NCBI RefSeq assembly: GCF_001019715.1
Contig: NZ_BBXJ01000001.1
Span: forward strand, 1,984,001-2,048,000
Reading direction: 5' to 3'
Source: Rodentibacter caecimuris
Lineage (GTDB): Bacteria > Pseudomonadota > Gammaproteobacteria > Enterobacterales > Pasteurellaceae
DNA length: 64,000 nucleotides
The position numbers and the translations under genes are program-made. Shown here piece by piece: positions 43,638-54,789 of this stretch. Under the pieces are notes generated by a model. That model had not been told where the DNA came from. It saw nothing but the letters and a program-made list of their open reading frames with translations, and did not search any database. The number at the start of each line of letters is the position of its first letter. Positions within the stretch are counted from its first letter, which is position 1.

Positions 43638-45377
43638 TTAATGGATGACGAATTTATTTAGCCAATTTAAAAATACTTCCGCCTCCATAAAACCGGTTAC
43701 ACGGCTACCTTGTATTTCCTTGCCTGTTTGATCCAAAAATAAAATCGTTGGTAAACCTAACACCTGATAGCGTTCCATTATGGCTTTATTTTCAGGGCTG
43801 TTTTTTGTCATATCCACTTGGAGCAAAAGTACATTTTCAAACGCATTTTGAACCTGTTTGTTACTGAATGTATATTGCTCAAATTCTTTACAAGCTACAC
43901 ACCAATCGGCATACAGATCCAGCAATGCAATCCGATGAGGATTGTTTGCCAGAGCCTCATTTAATTCCTGCAGATTTTGAACGCGCTGAAATTTAACATG
44001 AGAAATGTCCGTATTATTAACCGCACTTTGAGTAACAGATTGGTGTTGCCAAAGCAGATTTTGTAGAGGCTGTACAGTGACCATTGCACAAACAAAAGCC
44101 AGCACTTTTACGCCATAACCTAAGCCGTTTTTAGGCATTTGTAAGGCAAACCAAACAAAAAAAGTACTTGCTAATAACGCCCATAAACGCGGTTCCCAAG
44201 TTTCGGGCAAAATACGGGACAGCAAAAATACCGGCAATGCCAGCATAACAAAACCAAAGCTGTGTTTAACCGTATTCATCCATTCGCCTGATTTTGGCAA
44301 AATTTTATTGCCGAATAACGTGATAAGCATTAACGGAATGCCCATCCCTAATGCCAACAAATAGAGCGTCATTGCCCCTGTAACAAGATCGCCGCTTTGT
44401 GCGACATAAAGCAAGGCACCGGAAAGTGGCGCTGAAGTGCAAGGCGAGGCAACCAGCCCGGCGATCATCCCCATGAAAAACGCACCGCCAAAAGCACCCG
44501 ATGTTTGCTTTTGGCTCCATGTATTAAGTTTAGTTTGTAAGGAGCTTGGCAATTGTAAGGTAAATACGCCAAACATCGATAATGCAAGCAGCGTAAACAG
44601 CACGGAAAGCCCGATCATCACATAAGGGTGTTGTAATGCAATTTGAAATGGCAAGCCTATTGCCGCAACAGTGAGCCCGAGCAAGGTATAAGTGAGCGCC
44701 ATCCCTTGAACATAAAGAAAACTTAAAGAAAAAGCCCGCAGCATATTCGGACGTTGTTGCTGACCAATTACGATAGAGGAAAGCAATGGCAGCATAGGTA
44801 ATACACAAGGTGTAAAAGCCAATCCCAGCCCAAGTAAGAAAAAGCCGAATGCCGCATATTTACTTTGGAACAAGCCTGCCGCTAAACGATCTTGTTCCGT
44901 TAAAAGTGCGGTTGAATTTTGCGGTGTTTTTTCTTCCGCCGAGGCGATAGGCAAATCGCTGACTTTCAACGTTCTGACTTCCGGCGGATAACAAAATCCT
45001 TCCGTACATCCCTGATAGGAAACTTCAATACTCTGATTATCCCCAAAGGTTTCACCGGAAAAATAAGCCACCAAAGGTTTTGTAAAAACGGCGACGTGTC
45101 CGAAATAGGGATCGTCGTGTATTTCAGCATTTTGGTTGAAATTCACTGAAAGTGGTTGAAGTGCGTTACTCACCTTAGCTGTGATTTTTTCTTGGTAAAG
45201 GTAGTACCCTTCGGCAATATCCCAACGAACAGATAACTGTTTTTTATCCGATGAAATTTGAGCTGAAATAGGAAAGGCCTCATCAATACTCAAAAAAGCG
45301 GATTTACTATTGAATAACCCTGCTTGACTTGCAAACACGGTAAAAATCAGTGTAAAAAAAAGAACGTATTTTTTCAT
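43638..45377 (-). CDS. dsbD: Thiol:disulfide interchange protein DsbD
   Basis: The preferred start is the ATG at 45377, which begins a signal peptide (MKKYVLFFTLIFTVFASQA), giving 579 residues; the frame extends to 45416. Order: periplasmic N-domain with CTEGFCYPP, an eight-helix membrane domain with TPCVLPMLPLLSS and SPCTSAPLSG cysteines, and a thioredoxin-like C-domain with YADWCVACKEFE. Electrons pass from cytoplasmic thioredoxin through these to DsbC/DsbG-type proteins and cytochrome maturation. An uptake signal lies inside the gene near 44016-44026. Confidence 0.95.
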   Translation of the reverse strand: MKKYVLFFTLIFTVFASQAGLFNSKSAFLSIDEAFPISAQISSDKKQLSVRWDIAEGYYLYQEKITAKVSNALQPLSVNFNQNAEIHDDPYFGHVAVFTKPLVAYFSGETFGDNQSIEVSYQGCTEGFCYPPEVRTLKVSDLPIASAEEKTPQNSTALLTEQDRLAAGLFQSKYAAFGFFLLGLGLAFTPCVLPMLPLLSSIVIGQQQRPNMLRAFSLSFLYVQGMALTYTLLGLTVAAIGLPFQIALQHPYVMIGLSVLFTLLALSMFGVFTLQLPSSLQTKLNTWSQKQTSGAFGGAFFMGMIAGLVASPCTSAPLSGALLYVAQSGDLVTGAMTLYLLALGMGIPLMLITLFGNKILPKSGEWMNTVKHSFGFVMLALPVFLLSRILPETWEPRLWALLASTFFVWFALQMPKNGLGYGVKVLAFVCAMVTVQPLQNLLWQHQSVTQSAVNNTDISHVKFQRVQNLQELNEALANNPHRIALLDLYADWCVACKEFEQYTFSNKQVQNAFENVLLLQVDMTKNSPENKAIMERYQVLGLPTILFLDQTGKEIQGSRVTGFMEAEVFLNWLNKFVIH

Positions 45378-45441
45378 AGGCGAAAGCATAAATTGAGAGG
45401 GGAAAAATTCTAACATAAAGACATTCTAAAAACTAAAAAAG

Positions 45442-45457
45442 TATGATTTAGATCATA
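45442..45457. promoter_or_regulatory. FNR/ANR-type dyad between dsbD and arcA
   Basis: TATGATTTAGATCATA is a perfect palindrome and resembles the FNR site TTGAT-N4-ATCAA with ATGAT/ATCAT half sites. arcA is FNR-regulated in E. coli. It is 105 bases before arcA and 65 before dsbD. Confidence 0.5.
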
Positions 45458-45561
45458 AAAATGAAAAGATCATAAAAAATAACCGCACTTTTCCGTTGTT
45501 ACAACAATGTTACAAAGATAAAATAGGGCATCACTCAAAGTAAGTAAAAAGAGGGCGAAAT

Positions 45562-46275
45562 ATGGCGATACCACAGATTCTCATTGTTGAAGATGAAATC
45601 GTTACCCGCAGTACATTGAAAGGAATTTTTGAAGCGGAAGGCTATACCGTTCTTGAAGCGCAAGATGGCGTACAAATGCACGAAATTTTAAAAAATAGCA
45701 AAGTTAATTTAATCGTGATGGATATTAATCTACCGGGTAAAAATGGTCTCCTATTAGCTCGGGAATTGCGTGAATATGATAATCTGCCTCTTATGTTCTT
45801 AACCGGTCGGGATAATGAAGTAGATAAAATTTTAGGACTGGAAATCGGTGCGGATGATTACCTTACTAAGCCTTTCAATCCTCGTGAATTAACTATTCGC
45901 GCCCGCAATTTATTACATCGTGTGATGTTACAGCATGAAAAAGAGAACAATAGTGAACGTGAGTTTTATCGTTTCAACGGTTGGACATTGGATTTAAACG
46001 GTCACAATCTTATCAATCCGGAAGGAGAAATATTTAAATTACCCCGTAGTGAATTCCGTGCGATGTTACACTTCTGTGAAAATCCGGGTAAATTACAAAC
46101 CCGTGAAGAACTATTAAGAAAAATGACCGGACGTGAGCTTAAACCCCAAGATCGTACCGTAGATGTAACGATTCGCCGTATTCGTAAACATTTTGAAGAT
46201 CATCCCGAGACTCCTGAAATTATTGCGACAATTCATGGTGAGGGGTATCGATTCTGTGGCGAAATTGAATCGTAA
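45562..46275 (+). CDS. arcA: Response regulator ArcA
   Basis: A 237-residue OmpR-type regulator. The receiver domain has ED at 10-11, phosphorylation site Asp54 in [12 protein letters not shown] and Lys103 in TKPF. The C-terminal winged helix has [24 protein letters not shown] and [15 protein letters not shown]. It matches ArcA, which with ArcB controls respiratory metabolism under low oxygen and affects serum resistance in Haemophilus. GAGGGCGAAAT precedes the ATG. Confidence 0.95.
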   Translation: MAIPQILIVEDEIVTRSTLKGIFEAEGYTVLEAQDGVQMHEILKNSKVNLIVMDINLPGKNGLLLARELREYDNLPLMFLTGRDNEVDKILGLEIGADDYLTKPFNPRELTIRARNLLHRVMLQHEKENNSEREFYRFNGWTLDLNGHNLINPEGEIFKLPRSEFRAMLHFCENPGKLQTREELLRKMTGRELKPQDRTVDVTIRRIRKHFEDHPETPEIIATIHGEGYRFCGEIES

Positions 46276-46331
46276 AACAGTGCTTTCCCTTCCTTTTTCT
46301 GGGCGAATCCAGTTCGCCCCCAACCTCAATA

Positions 46332-47621
46332 TTAAAATGTCTTTTCAAAAATAATGGTAAGATTCTGCGTTTTATAATGATAAAGGGTCTTTAAATTACT
46401 CTGCTGTTTTCGCCATTCAAAAGTTAATTTAGGTGTAATGCCATAGAGATGCCAGTCCCGTTTCCATATTTGAGCAAGAAATGTATAAATTTTATCTTTT
46501 CGAGTCTTACCAAGAGGAATTATGCCGCCAAGTACGGCATCCGCTTTAAATTGGCGTTGGATAAACCCAGTGTTGAGTTTTGTTGAAATTCCCCATTGAT
46601 ATTCTTGCAGCCAGCCTAGTCTGATATTTTTAATCATTGAACTATATTGGCGTTCTAGCGGTTTTTCTTCTGCTAACGCCGTACCGATATACAAAATTTG
46701 TTTGGGATTGCGATACCAAATAAAGGTCGTGGAAATAGTATTAATTCGACCGGCTTGGGGATTATCTTTAAAAAAATGCCTTTTCTCGCTAGAAAGTGAT
46801 GTTTGATTTTGCCAATTTTGTGATAACCACAGGCTATAGCTTAATTCAATGCCATTTGACCAATGAAATGCCTCACCACCATACCAACGCTTTTCAAAAA
46901 AGGGTTGGATTCGGAAGATAAAATCATTCTTTTTGTAAGCATAACCAAGTAAAGTGCGGTTAAAAAGATCATCAAATTGATGATTATCCCAGTAGGTTTT
47001 ACCGAGAATATCGTTACTTACACTCAAATAATGGGAATTGACTAAATTAAAATCACGATTCACGCCGAAAGAATATGCTACACCTGTGGCTTTTTGAGGT
47101 AACATTTTTGAATTTTTGACAAACCCTGTATTTTCAATGGCCGGTGAAGAGGAAACATTGTCAACATTATTTGTTTTAAGAAACGCAATACTGCCCTCAA
47201 CTTGCCAGGCGTTACGCTCATTAATCGCGTCAATATAACGATTAATCCGTTCATAAGCGGAAGCGGGTAAATCTTTAACGCTTTTCACTTTATCCAGTTG
47301 CAATCTCGCCGCCCAGTCTTGACGATCAACAAATAACGCAATGGCTAGTTCCATACGGATAGAATGAAGCTCAGGACGTTCGCTAATGATTTGTCTATAA
47401 ATTTTAATAGCTTGCCCATAATCTTGGCGTAAAAACGCTAACTTAGCTTGGCTGTAATCAAGTAACGTTTTATCCGTGTGTGGCTGAGCTTGATACTGCA
47501 CAAGCAAATTTTGAATATGGGTGGTATCTCCTTGATAAATAGCTTGCTTGAGCGATTCTTCAAGCTCACTTGAATGGACAACGGAACTGACTAAACAGAA
47601 AAAAAGAATAAAATATCGCAT
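46332..47621 (-). CDS. Slam-type outer-membrane protein (surface lipoprotein assembly modifier)
   Basis: A 429-residue protein with a signal peptide (MRYFILFFCLVSSVVHSS). The N-terminal periplasmic helical TPR-like domain (residues about 20-150, repeated alpha-alpha pairs such as YSQAKLAFLRQDYGQAIKIYRQI) is followed by a C-terminal barrel of about 14 strands. It ends in Phe (TIIFEKTF), the outer-membrane insertion signal. This is the layout of Slam (DUF560), the outer-membrane part of type XI secretion, which displays TbpB-like lipoproteins. The lipoprotein gene 49 bases upstream on the same strand is the likely client. The intervening bases contain no terminator of note. Confidence 0.85.
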   Translation of the reverse strand: MRYFILFFCLVSSVVHSSELEESLKQAIYQGDTTHIQNLLVQYQAQPHTDKTLLDYSQAKLAFLRQDYGQAIKIYRQIISERPELHSIRMELAIALFVDRQDWAARLQLDKVKSVKDLPASAYERINRYIDAINERNAWQVEGSIAFLKTNNVDNVSSSPAIENTGFVKNSKMLPQKATGVAYSFGVNRDFNLVNSHYLSVSNDILGKTYWDNHQFDDLFNRTLLGYAYKKNDFIFRIQPFFEKRWYGGEAFHWSNGIELSYSLWLSQNWQNQTSLSSEKRHFFKDNPQAGRINTISTTFIWYRNPKQILYIGTALAEEKPLERQYSSMIKNIRLGWLQEYQWGISTKLNTGFIQRQFKADAVLGGIIPLGKTRKDKIYTFLAQIWKRDWHLYGITPKLTFEWRKQQSNLKTLYHYKTQNLTIIFEKTF

Positions 47622-47670
47622 AATAAAAAACTGCCTATTAATTTCTAAAAATCATAGGCAGCCAAACAGG

Positions 47671-48273
47671 TTAGTAACGGACACCACCAAAAGAGGTATC
47701 ATAGCTATCATTGTTAAAATCAACGATACCCGCAGCTTCTTTTGCCCCATTACCGAATAATCCGCCTTGATAAGTGCCTTTTTCTAACAAGGTAGACGCT
47801 TCTCCCTTAAATTCCGTTCCATTGAGCCGGGTTTTATGTAGCGTAATATCTTGACTACGTCCGTCATTTAACAAACTAAATTCAATTTTTCCATCGACAG
47901 ATTTTTGATCAAAATCTACATTTAAGGTTGTTTTTCCGCCTCGACTTGGATTGCCTGTCATTCCACTTACCCAATAGGCATCGCCTACATAAGTTGCCGA
48001 ACCGGAAGGTAAATTGGTTGCTTTCGTACCTTGAAAGCGGGTTTCTTTTACTGTTTTGGCGTCATTTATCCAAAGACCGTAGAAGGAGTCATTATTATTT
48101 TTGCCATAAAACTCGCCATCAGCGGTTTTTGCTGACACGTGTCCTTTTGGACTATTCGTCAAATCAATTTTGGTGCCATCGGGTGTCGTTGCAGTACCAG
48201 TACCAGCACCACCGCCGCTACCACAAGCAGTCAAAAATCCGGCAAGAATAATAGAAAGCAAATATTTTTTCAT
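47671..48273 (-). CDS. Surface lipoprotein with TbpB-like beta-barrel domain (probable Slam client)
   Basis: A 200-residue lipoprotein precursor: MKKYLLSIILAGFLTACGSGGG gives a lipobox (LTAC) and a glycine-rich spacer typical of surface-exposed lipoproteins. The C-terminal half ends GLFGNGAKEAAGIVDFNNDSYDTSFGGVRY, the FGxxAKExGG-type closing segment of TbpB/fHbp-like barrels recognised by Slam. It is small for TbpB, closer to one-barrel proteins such as fHbp or hemophilin. Ligand (haem, host protein) is not readable. Confidence 0.8.
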   Translation of the reverse strand: MKKYLLSIILAGFLTACGSGGGAGTGTATTPDGTKIDLTNSPKGHVSAKTADGEFYGKNNNDSFYGLWINDAKTVKETRFQGTKATNLPSGSATYVGDAYWVSGMTGNPSRGGKTTLNVDFDQKSVDGKIEFSLLNDGRSQDITLHKTRLNGTEFKGEASTLLEKGTYQGGLFGNGAKEAAGIVDFNNDSYDTSFGGVRY

Positions 48274-48319
48274 AGGAAACCTCTTAAATGAGTGAAATAT
48301 AGAAATTTTACGGGTTACC

Positions 48320-48364
48320 TATCTATAGATAAGTAAACAAATTTAATTTCACTTATCTATAGCT
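48320..48364. promoter_or_regulatory. Paired operator-like palindromes between the lipoprotein and XRE genes
   Basis: TATCTATAGATA (48320-48331) is a perfect 12-base palindrome. TTATCTATAG recurs at 48353-48362. The centres are about 33 bases apart, or three helical turns. They lie in the divergent region and are likely sites for the XRE protein. Confidence 0.6.
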
Positions 48365-48423
48365 CTGTTTTCAAGCCTAAAAAACGACAAAATGTGAATA
48401 AATGAGTATTTTGAAGATTAATA

Positions 48424-48771
48424 ATGGCACAGTTATTGGCAGCAGCGGCAGATAAATCAATTGGGCAGCGCATTCAACAAAAAAGAAAAGAATTTGGCTA
48501 CTCTGCAGAGAGGTTATCGGAATGTATCAATTTATCTCAGCAGCAACTTTCTCGTTATGAACGTGGCGTAAGTAAAATCAATGTAAATCATTTGATTGAT
48601 ATTGCGATCTTTTTTAACACCCCTATCAGTTGGTTTTTTCAAGATTGTATGCCCGCGGCATTAATGCAAGAAGAATTAAAAGAAGTGGAAATCAATCAAA
48701 AATGGGATAACTTATCCAATCTGCAAAAACGAGCCTTTGTGGCCTTTTTGGATACGCTGAATAAGGGGTAA
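48424..48771 (+). CDS. XRE-family transcriptional regulator
   Basis: A 115-residue protein with a Cro/CI-type helix-turn-helix at residues about 17-66 (IGQRIQQKRKEFGYSAERLSECINLSQQQLSRYERGVSKINVNHLIDIAIFF). The short C-terminal part may dimerise. Divergently placed from the Slam/lipoprotein pair with two palindromes between, it is a probable local regulator of that pair. The alternative is a stand-alone regulator of unrelated targets. Confidence 0.82.
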   Translation: MAQLLAAAADKSIGQRIQQKRKEFGYSAERLSECINLSQQQLSRYERGVSKINVNHLIDIAIFFNTPISWFFQDCMPAALMQEELKEVEINQKWDNLSNLQKRAFVAFLDTLNKG

Positions 48772-48906
48772 TAAAGTCAGTTTTTTAGCTTGGTTTCCTT
48801 ATTTTCAGTTTAAATTCTCTCCATTCCTCTCTCTTTTAATTACCCGACTTTGCGATCAAGAAACATATTCGGTAAAATCAGCAAAAATTTAAACACATAA
48901 TGAGTT

Positions 48907-49389
48907 ATGACAAAAAAGAAAGTAAAACCGGGTTCAAATACTATCGCCCTTAATAAACGAGCCCGCCATGATTATTTCATTGAAGATGAAATTGAGGCAG
49001 GGCTGGAATTACAAGGCTGGGAAGTCAAATCCATGCGTGCGGGTAAGGCAAATATTAGCGACAGCTACATTATTTTCAAAAATGGAGAAGCCTATTTATT
49101 TGGGGCGACTATCCAGCCACTCAGTTTGGCTTCAACCCATGTCGTATGTGATCCTACTCGAACCCGAAAACTCCTACTCAACAAGCGGGAATTAGAATCG
49201 CTTTTTGGTAAAGCCGGTCGTGACGGATTCACCATTGTTGCTCTTTCTCTTTACTGGAAAGGTGCTTGGGCAAAAATTAAAATCGGTTTGGCTAAAGGGA
49301 AAAAACAACATGATAAACGCGATGACATTAAAGATCGCGAATGGCGAGTAGCAAAAGAGCGAATTATGAAAAATGCCAATCGTGGATAA
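48907..49389 (+). CDS. smpB: SsrA-binding protein SmpB
   Basis: A 160-residue partner of tmRNA in ribosome rescue. Motifs: [40 protein letters not shown] and the basic C-terminal tail [24 protein letters not shown] that enters the empty mRNA channel. It works in the same task as ArfA, 20 kb away; loss of tmRNA-SmpB would release ArfA. Terminated by a paired uptake-signal hairpin shared with convergent obgE. Confidence 0.97.
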   Translation: MTKKKVKPGSNTIALNKRARHDYFIEDEIEAGLELQGWEVKSMRAGKANISDSYIIFKNGEAYLFGATIQPLSLASTHVVCDPTRTRKLLLNKRELESLFGKAGRDGFTIVALSLYWKGAWAKIKIGLAKGKKQHDKRDDIKDREWRVAKERIMKNANRG

Positions 49390-49408
49390 TTTTTCTATCT
49401 AAAAAAAT

Positions 49409-49448
49409 AAAGTGCGGTCGATTTTAACAATGAAATCAACCGCACTTT
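49409..49448. terminator. Terminator between smpB and obgE
   Basis: AAAGTGCGGT / ACCGCACTTT with an inner GATTT/AAATC pairing; T's on both sides. Confidence 0.85.
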
Positions 49449-49459
49449 TGTTAGACGGA

Positions 49460-50665
<1,206 letters not shown>

Positions 50666-51589
50666 TTATTTCGCATTGTGCGGTGATAGTAATTTATGTC
50701 CGATTGCAGATAAAATTGCTCCGCATACTACAACAAATGCCCCGATATAGCTAATGCTATTTAGTTCCGGCGCCGCAAAATGATTTGGACTTATATTATG
50801 GCTGATATGAGAAAATAAAATCGTGAAAAGCGGCACTAACATCACCACAACACTCACTTTCGAAACATCCCAGCGATTTAATGCTTCTGCGTAAGAGCCA
50901 TAACCGATTAATGTATTGAGACAGCAATAAATAAAACAAATCAGGGTAAAAGGAGTTAAGTCTTGTACCTGTGAAAACTCAGCCATAGGCGTAAACACAA
51001 TCACACAGCCAAAATACATCATTAATAAAATTTGTTGCGAACTAAATTTACGTAACATTAACTTTTGTGCCATTCCGTACGCAACCCATACCAACGAAGC
51101 CGTAACACTTAAAATAACGCCAATTGAATACTGATTAAGTTCGGTAAAAATATTAAGACGATCATTAAAAAATAACCCAAGACCGATTAGTAAAAGCAAG
51201 ATTCCAACTTTTTGGTGTAACCCTAGCTTTTCCTTAAAAATAATCACACTACTGATTAACATCCCAAAAGAGGATAGATGAATGAAAATTTGTGCAACTG
51301 AGGGGTCAATATAATTTAATGAATGGCTAAAGAGCAAAAAATTACCGGCGAGTCCAAGTACTCCGATGATTGCAAGCCAAGCATATCGCCCAATTTTCCT
51401 AAATTCGGGCAATTTCTTTTTATAAGCCAGCAAAATAAAGAGAGCAATCGTAGCAACAACAAAACGATACCACACAATAGTTTGCGCATTCATTGCCGAT
51501 AATACTTGTTTCAATGCGATAGGTAATGATCCCCAAGCCATTGCTGTAATCAATGCAAAAGTAAAGCCTAATAGCGGTTGTTGTTTCAT
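50666..51589 (-). CDS. EamA/DMT-family transporter
   Basis: A 307-residue membrane protein with about ten helices in two EamA repeats: GFTFALITAMAWGSLPIALKQVLSAMN at the start, and IGVILSVTASLVWVAYGMAQKLML in the second half. Drug/metabolite transporters of this kind often export amino acids or nucleotides; the substrate is unknown. It lies between rpmA and obgE on the same strand, a position that holds a DMT gene in many Pasteurellaceae and enterobacteria. Confidence 0.88.
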   Translation of the reverse strand: MKQQPLLGFTFALITAMAWGSLPIALKQVLSAMNAQTIVWYRFVVATIALFILLAYKKKLPEFRKIGRYAWLAIIGVLGLAGNFLLFSHSLNYIDPSVAQIFIHLSSFGMLISSVIIFKEKLGLHQKVGILLLLIGLGLFFNDRLNIFTELNQYSIGVILSVTASLVWVAYGMAQKLMLRKFSSQQILLMMYFGCVIVFTPMAEFSQVQDLTPFTLICFIYCCLNTLIGYGSYAEALNRWDVSKVSVVVMLVPLFTILFSHISHNISPNHFAAPELNSISYIGAFVVVCGAILSAIGHKLLSPHNAK

Positions 51590-51672
51590 AGTTACTCGCT
51601 TTGTTAGAAGTTAAAAAGACAAAAACGCCCCACAAAAGTTTTGCAGGGCGCTTCAATCAAATAAGTTTTAAA

Positions 51673-51930
51673 TTATTCAGTAACAATACTTACATATTTA
51701 CGGCTTTTTTCGCCTTTTACTTCAAATTTAACTTTACCATCTGCAGTTGCAAATAGGGTGTGATCTCTCCCCATACCTACATTGCTACCGGCATGGAATT
51801 TCGTGCCACGTTGACGAACGATAATGCTGCCTGCTAATACAGATTCGCCACCGAAACGTTTAACACCAAGGCGTTTAGCTTCAGAATCGCGACCGTTACG
51901 GGTTGAACCACCAGCTTTTTTAGTTGCCAT
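51673..51930 (-). CDS. rpmA: Ribosomal protein L27
   Basis: An 85-residue protein ([48 protein letters not shown]...) whose N-terminal tail reaches the peptidyl-transferase centre. It lacks the N-terminal extension that Gram-positives cleave. It follows rplU by 20 bases as in nearly all bacteria. Confidence 0.98.
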   Translation of the reverse strand: MATKKAGGSTRNGRDSEAKRLGVKRFGGESVLAGSIIVRQRGTKFHAGSNVGMGRDHTLFATADGKVKFEVKGEKSRKYVSIVTE

Positions 51931-51950
51931 CTATTTGATCTCCTCTGAAA

Positions 51951-52262
51951 TTATGCTTGAATCCCAGTGATTTTCACTTCAGTGAACCACTGGCGATGAC
52001 CTTGTTGTTTACGGCTGTGTTTGCGACGACGGAATTTAACGATTTTAACTTTCTCGCCACGACCTTGTGCAACTACTTCAGCCACTACTTTTGCACCCGC
52101 AACTACCGGTGCACCAATTTTAACATCTTCACCGTTAACGACCATCAACACTGAATCGAACTCAACTGTTGCACCAGTTGCAAGTTCAAGTTTTTCTAAA
52201 CGAACAACCTGACCTTCGCTCACACGGTGTTGTTTACCGCCACTTTGGAAAACTGCGTACAT
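51951..52262 (-). CDS. rplU: Ribosomal protein L21
   Basis: A 103-residue protein from the ATG at 52262 ([42 protein letters not shown]), ending with the [26 protein letters not shown] core. An upstream in-frame extension to 52319 overlaps the structured leader and lacks family support. GCGGAGTATTT is the ribosome-binding site. First gene of rplU-rpmA. Confidence 0.98.
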   Translation of the reverse strand: MYAVFQSGGKQHRVSEGQVVRLEKLELATGATVEFDSVLMVVNGEDVKIGAPVVAGAKVVAEVVAQGRGEKVKIVKFRRRKHSRKQQGHRQWFTEVKITGIQA

Positions 52263-52279
52263 AAATACTCCGCTTAATT

Positions 52280-52307
52280 GTGTTTCTCTGCCCTTGGCAG
52301 CCCACAC
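52280..52307 (-). promoter_or_regulatory. rplU leader hairpin (L21-leader candidate)
   Basis: Reverse strand GTGTGGG-CTGCC-AAG-GGCAG-AGAAACAC forms a compact two-part stem 20 bases upstream of the rplU start. Leaders of this kind regulate rplU in many proteobacteria. Assignment is by position and shape. Confidence 0.4.
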
Positions 52308-52476
52308 TTCAAAATTCATATAAAATAGGTCGCAAATTCTATGAGAAAAACGATCTCATAGCAAGAATTTATTTACAATAAAATAAAAAAATTCCCTTTT
52401 CTAACGGATTAATTTTAGAAAAAATAAAAACTCAGGTAAAATGTACCGCACTTTTATTTGGGAACAAGCGTAAAAG

Positions 52477-53466
52477 ATGAAAAAACAAGATTTAATGGAT
52501 ATGCGCGCCATTCAACAATTAGCTGAGCCTGATATGCAAAAAGTCAATCAGAATATTCTTACTCAGCTTGATTCCGACGTCGCACTGGTTAACCAGCTCG
52601 GCTTTTACATCGTTCAAGCCGGCGGAAAAAGGATCCGGCCGTTGATCTCCATGCTTGCGGCACGATCTTTAGGTTTCCAAGGGGATAACGCTATTACTTG
52701 TGCCACTTTCGTGGAATTTATCCATACCGCTTCCCTATTACACGATGATGTCGTTGATGAATCGGATATGCGCCGTGGTCGTGCTACCGCAAATGCCGAA
52801 TTCGGGAATGCCGCAAGCGTGTTGGTCGGTGATTTTATTTATACACGCGCATTCCAACTTGTTGCTCAATTGGAATCCTTAAAAATTCTTCGTATCATGG
52901 CTGATGCCACCAATGTCCTTGCGGAGGGTGAAGTGCAACAGTTAATGAACGTGAACGATCCGGAGACCAGTGAAGCCAATTATATGCGTGTGATCTACAG
53001 CAAAACCGCACGTTTATTTGAGGTCGCAGGCCAAGCTGCGGCAATTGTTGCAAATGCAACGGAAAGCCAAGAAAAAGCCTTACAAGATTATGGTCGTTAT
53101 CTTGGTACAGCATTTCAGCTTGTTGATGATGTGCTAGATTATAGTGCAAGCGCACAAGATTTGGGTAAAAACATCGGTGATGACTTGATGGAAGGAAAAC
53201 CGACCCTACCTTTATTGCACGCCATGCGCCACGGCAATACCGAACAGTCTGCCTTGATTCGTGAAGCGATTGAACAGGGCGGTAAACGTGAGTGTATTGA
53301 TGAAATATTGGCAATTATGGCGGAGCACAAATCACTGGATTATGCAATGGAACGGGCAAAGCAAGAAGCACAAAAAGCCGTTGATGCGATTTCAGTTCTA
53401 CCGGAAAACCAATACACACAAGCATTAATATCCTTGGCATATTTATCCGTAGATAGAACTTACTAA
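52477..53466 (+). CDS. ispB: Octaprenyl diphosphate synthase
   Basis: A 329-residue trans-isoprenyl diphosphate synthase making the C40 side chain of quinones. The first Asp-rich motif is DDVVD (residues 90-94, before ESDMRRGR); the second is in [22 protein letters not shown] near 49-57 is the pyrophosphate-binding start. An in-frame ATG at 52498 is an alternative start. It diverges from rplU, a conserved neighbourhood. Confidence 0.95.
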   Translation: MKKQDLMDMRAIQQLAEPDMQKVNQNILTQLDSDVALVNQLGFYIVQAGGKRIRPLISMLAARSLGFQGDNAITCATFVEFIHTASLLHDDVVDESDMRRGRATANAEFGNAASVLVGDFIYTRAFQLVAQLESLKILRIMADATNVLAEGEVQQLMNVNDPETSEANYMRVIYSKTARLFEVAGQAAAIVANATESQEKALQDYGRYLGTAFQLVDDVLDYSASAQDLGKNIGDDLMEGKPTLPLLHAMRHGNTEQSALIREAIEQGGKRECIDEILAIMAEHKSLDYAMERAKQEAQKAVDAISVLPENQYTQALISLAYLSVDRTY

Positions 53467-53512
53467 CAATTGGAATATTTTATTCCTTTTTCTACTTTTA
53501 GATGATCACTTT

Positions 53513-54235
53513 ATGAATAACGTGAAAACACAGAATACAACTCATTTTCAACCTACACGATCTAAGAAGGTTCGCAAAGATCCTAATGCACCTTTTATTC
53601 GCGAAAAGTTAGAATTACCGAACGGACACAATAAGCTTCTTCTTCATTCTTGTTGCGCCCCTTGTTCCGGTGAAGTTATGGAGGCAATTCTAGCTTCCGG
53701 TATTGAATTTACGATTTATTTTTACAACCCAAATATTCACCCATTAAAAGAATATTTAATCCGTAAAGAAGAAAATATTCGTTTTGCCAAAAAATTCGGT
53801 ATTCCGTTTATTGATGCGGATTACGATCGCCAAAATTGGTTTGACCGTGCCAAAGGTATGGAATGGGAACCGGAGCGCGGTATTCGCTGTACCATGTGTT
53901 TTGATATGCGTTTTGAAAAGGCGGCTGAATATGCTCATAAACACGGTTTTCCTGTTTTTACCAGTTGTCTTGGCATATCCCGTTGGAAAGATATGAACCA
54001 AATTAATGGTTGCGGTCACCGGGCGGCTGAAAAATATGATGATGTCATTTACTGGGATTACAACTGGCGTAAAGAAGGCGGTTCGCAGCGAATGATCGAA
54101 ATCAGTAAACGTGAACGTTTTTATCAACAAGAATATTGTGGCTGTGTCTATTCGTTACGCGATAGCAATAAATGGCGTGAAGAAACCGGTCGTCATAAAA
54201 TTGAAATAGGAAAACTCTATTACTCACCAGATTAA
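53513..54235 (+). CDS. queH: Epoxyqueuosine reductase QueH
   Basis: A 240-residue enzyme reducing epoxyqueuosine to queuosine in tRNA. QueH motifs: [15 protein letters not shown] with Cys47, Cys48 and Cys51; [30 protein letters not shown]; and EYCGCVYSL. It is a [4Fe-4S] enzyme with an extra metal, unrelated to cobalamin-dependent QueG. Use of QueH suggests that the organism avoids a B12-dependent step. The start follows a short gap after ispB. Confidence 0.92.
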   Translation: MNNVKTQNTTHFQPTRSKKVRKDPNAPFIREKLELPNGHNKLLLHSCCAPCSGEVMEAILASGIEFTIYFYNPNIHPLKEYLIRKEENIRFAKKFGIPFIDADYDRQNWFDRAKGMEWEPERGIRCTMCFDMRFEKAAEYAHKHGFPVFTSCLGISRWKDMNQINGCGHRAAEKYDDVIYWDYNWRKEGGSQRMIEISKRERFYQQEYCGCVYSLRDSNKWREETGRHKIEIGKLYYSPD

Positions 54236-54319
54236 AATACGAGAAAAAATGACCGCACTTTCGCCAAATACCGATTAGCCTGTAAATATTTTTTACTGAA
54301 AAATAAACGAAAGAAAAAA

Positions 54320-54736
54320 ATGGAAGAGAACCAATTAGAAAAATTACCGGCATTTGTTATTAACATACTTAAATATGTATTAAGTACGGCACTTATCGCA
54401 CTTTCTATTGTTTTGATCATTGCCTTAGCCAAAATCACTTATTCTCTTGCCTTAATGGTGATAAATCCTTCTACAGTGGTGCCTTATGCTTTGGCAGAAC
54501 AAGCTGTAATGTTTTTCTTGTATTTCGGTTTTATCGGCTTAATTGTTCAATATTTTAAAAGCGGCTATCATTTTCCATTACGTTATTTTATTTATGCCGG
54601 TATAACGGCAATGCTCCGATTAATAATTGTGAGTCATGAAAATGCAGTAGATACTCTTCTATTTGCCGGTGCAATTTTAATTATGGTACTTGCACTCTGT
54701 TTAGTGCTTTATTCCAATAAATTAAAAAATTTCTAG
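54320..54736 (+). CDS. psiE: PsiE-family membrane protein
   Basis: A 138-residue protein with four membrane helices (INILKYVLSTALIALSIVLIIALAKITY, AVMFFLYFGFIGLIVQYF, FPLRYFIYAGITAMLRLIIVSH, LLFAGAILIMVLALCLVLYS). The pattern YFKSGYHFPLRYFIYAGITAMLRLIIV is characteristic of PsiE, induced by phosphate starvation in E. coli; no molecular function is known. An A+T-rich gap and an uptake signal separate it from queH. Confidence 0.85.
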   Translation: MEENQLEKLPAFVINILKYVLSTALIALSIVLIIALAKITYSLALMVINPSTVVPYALAEQAVMFFLYFGFIGLIVQYFKSGYHFPLRYFIYAGITAMLRLIIVSHENAVDTLLFAGAILIMVLALCLVLYSNKLKNF

Positions 54737-54789
54737 AAAGAAAATACACAACAATATAGTGTATTTCAGGTTGATAAGATGGTTAAAAT

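Noticed and set aside
52895-53314. 139-residue reverse ORF inside ispB
   Set aside because: Shadow of the ispB frame; histidine/leucine-rich composition typical of antisense reading.
53756-54130. 124-residue reverse ORF inside queH
   Set aside because: Antisense shadow of a well-supported enzyme gene.
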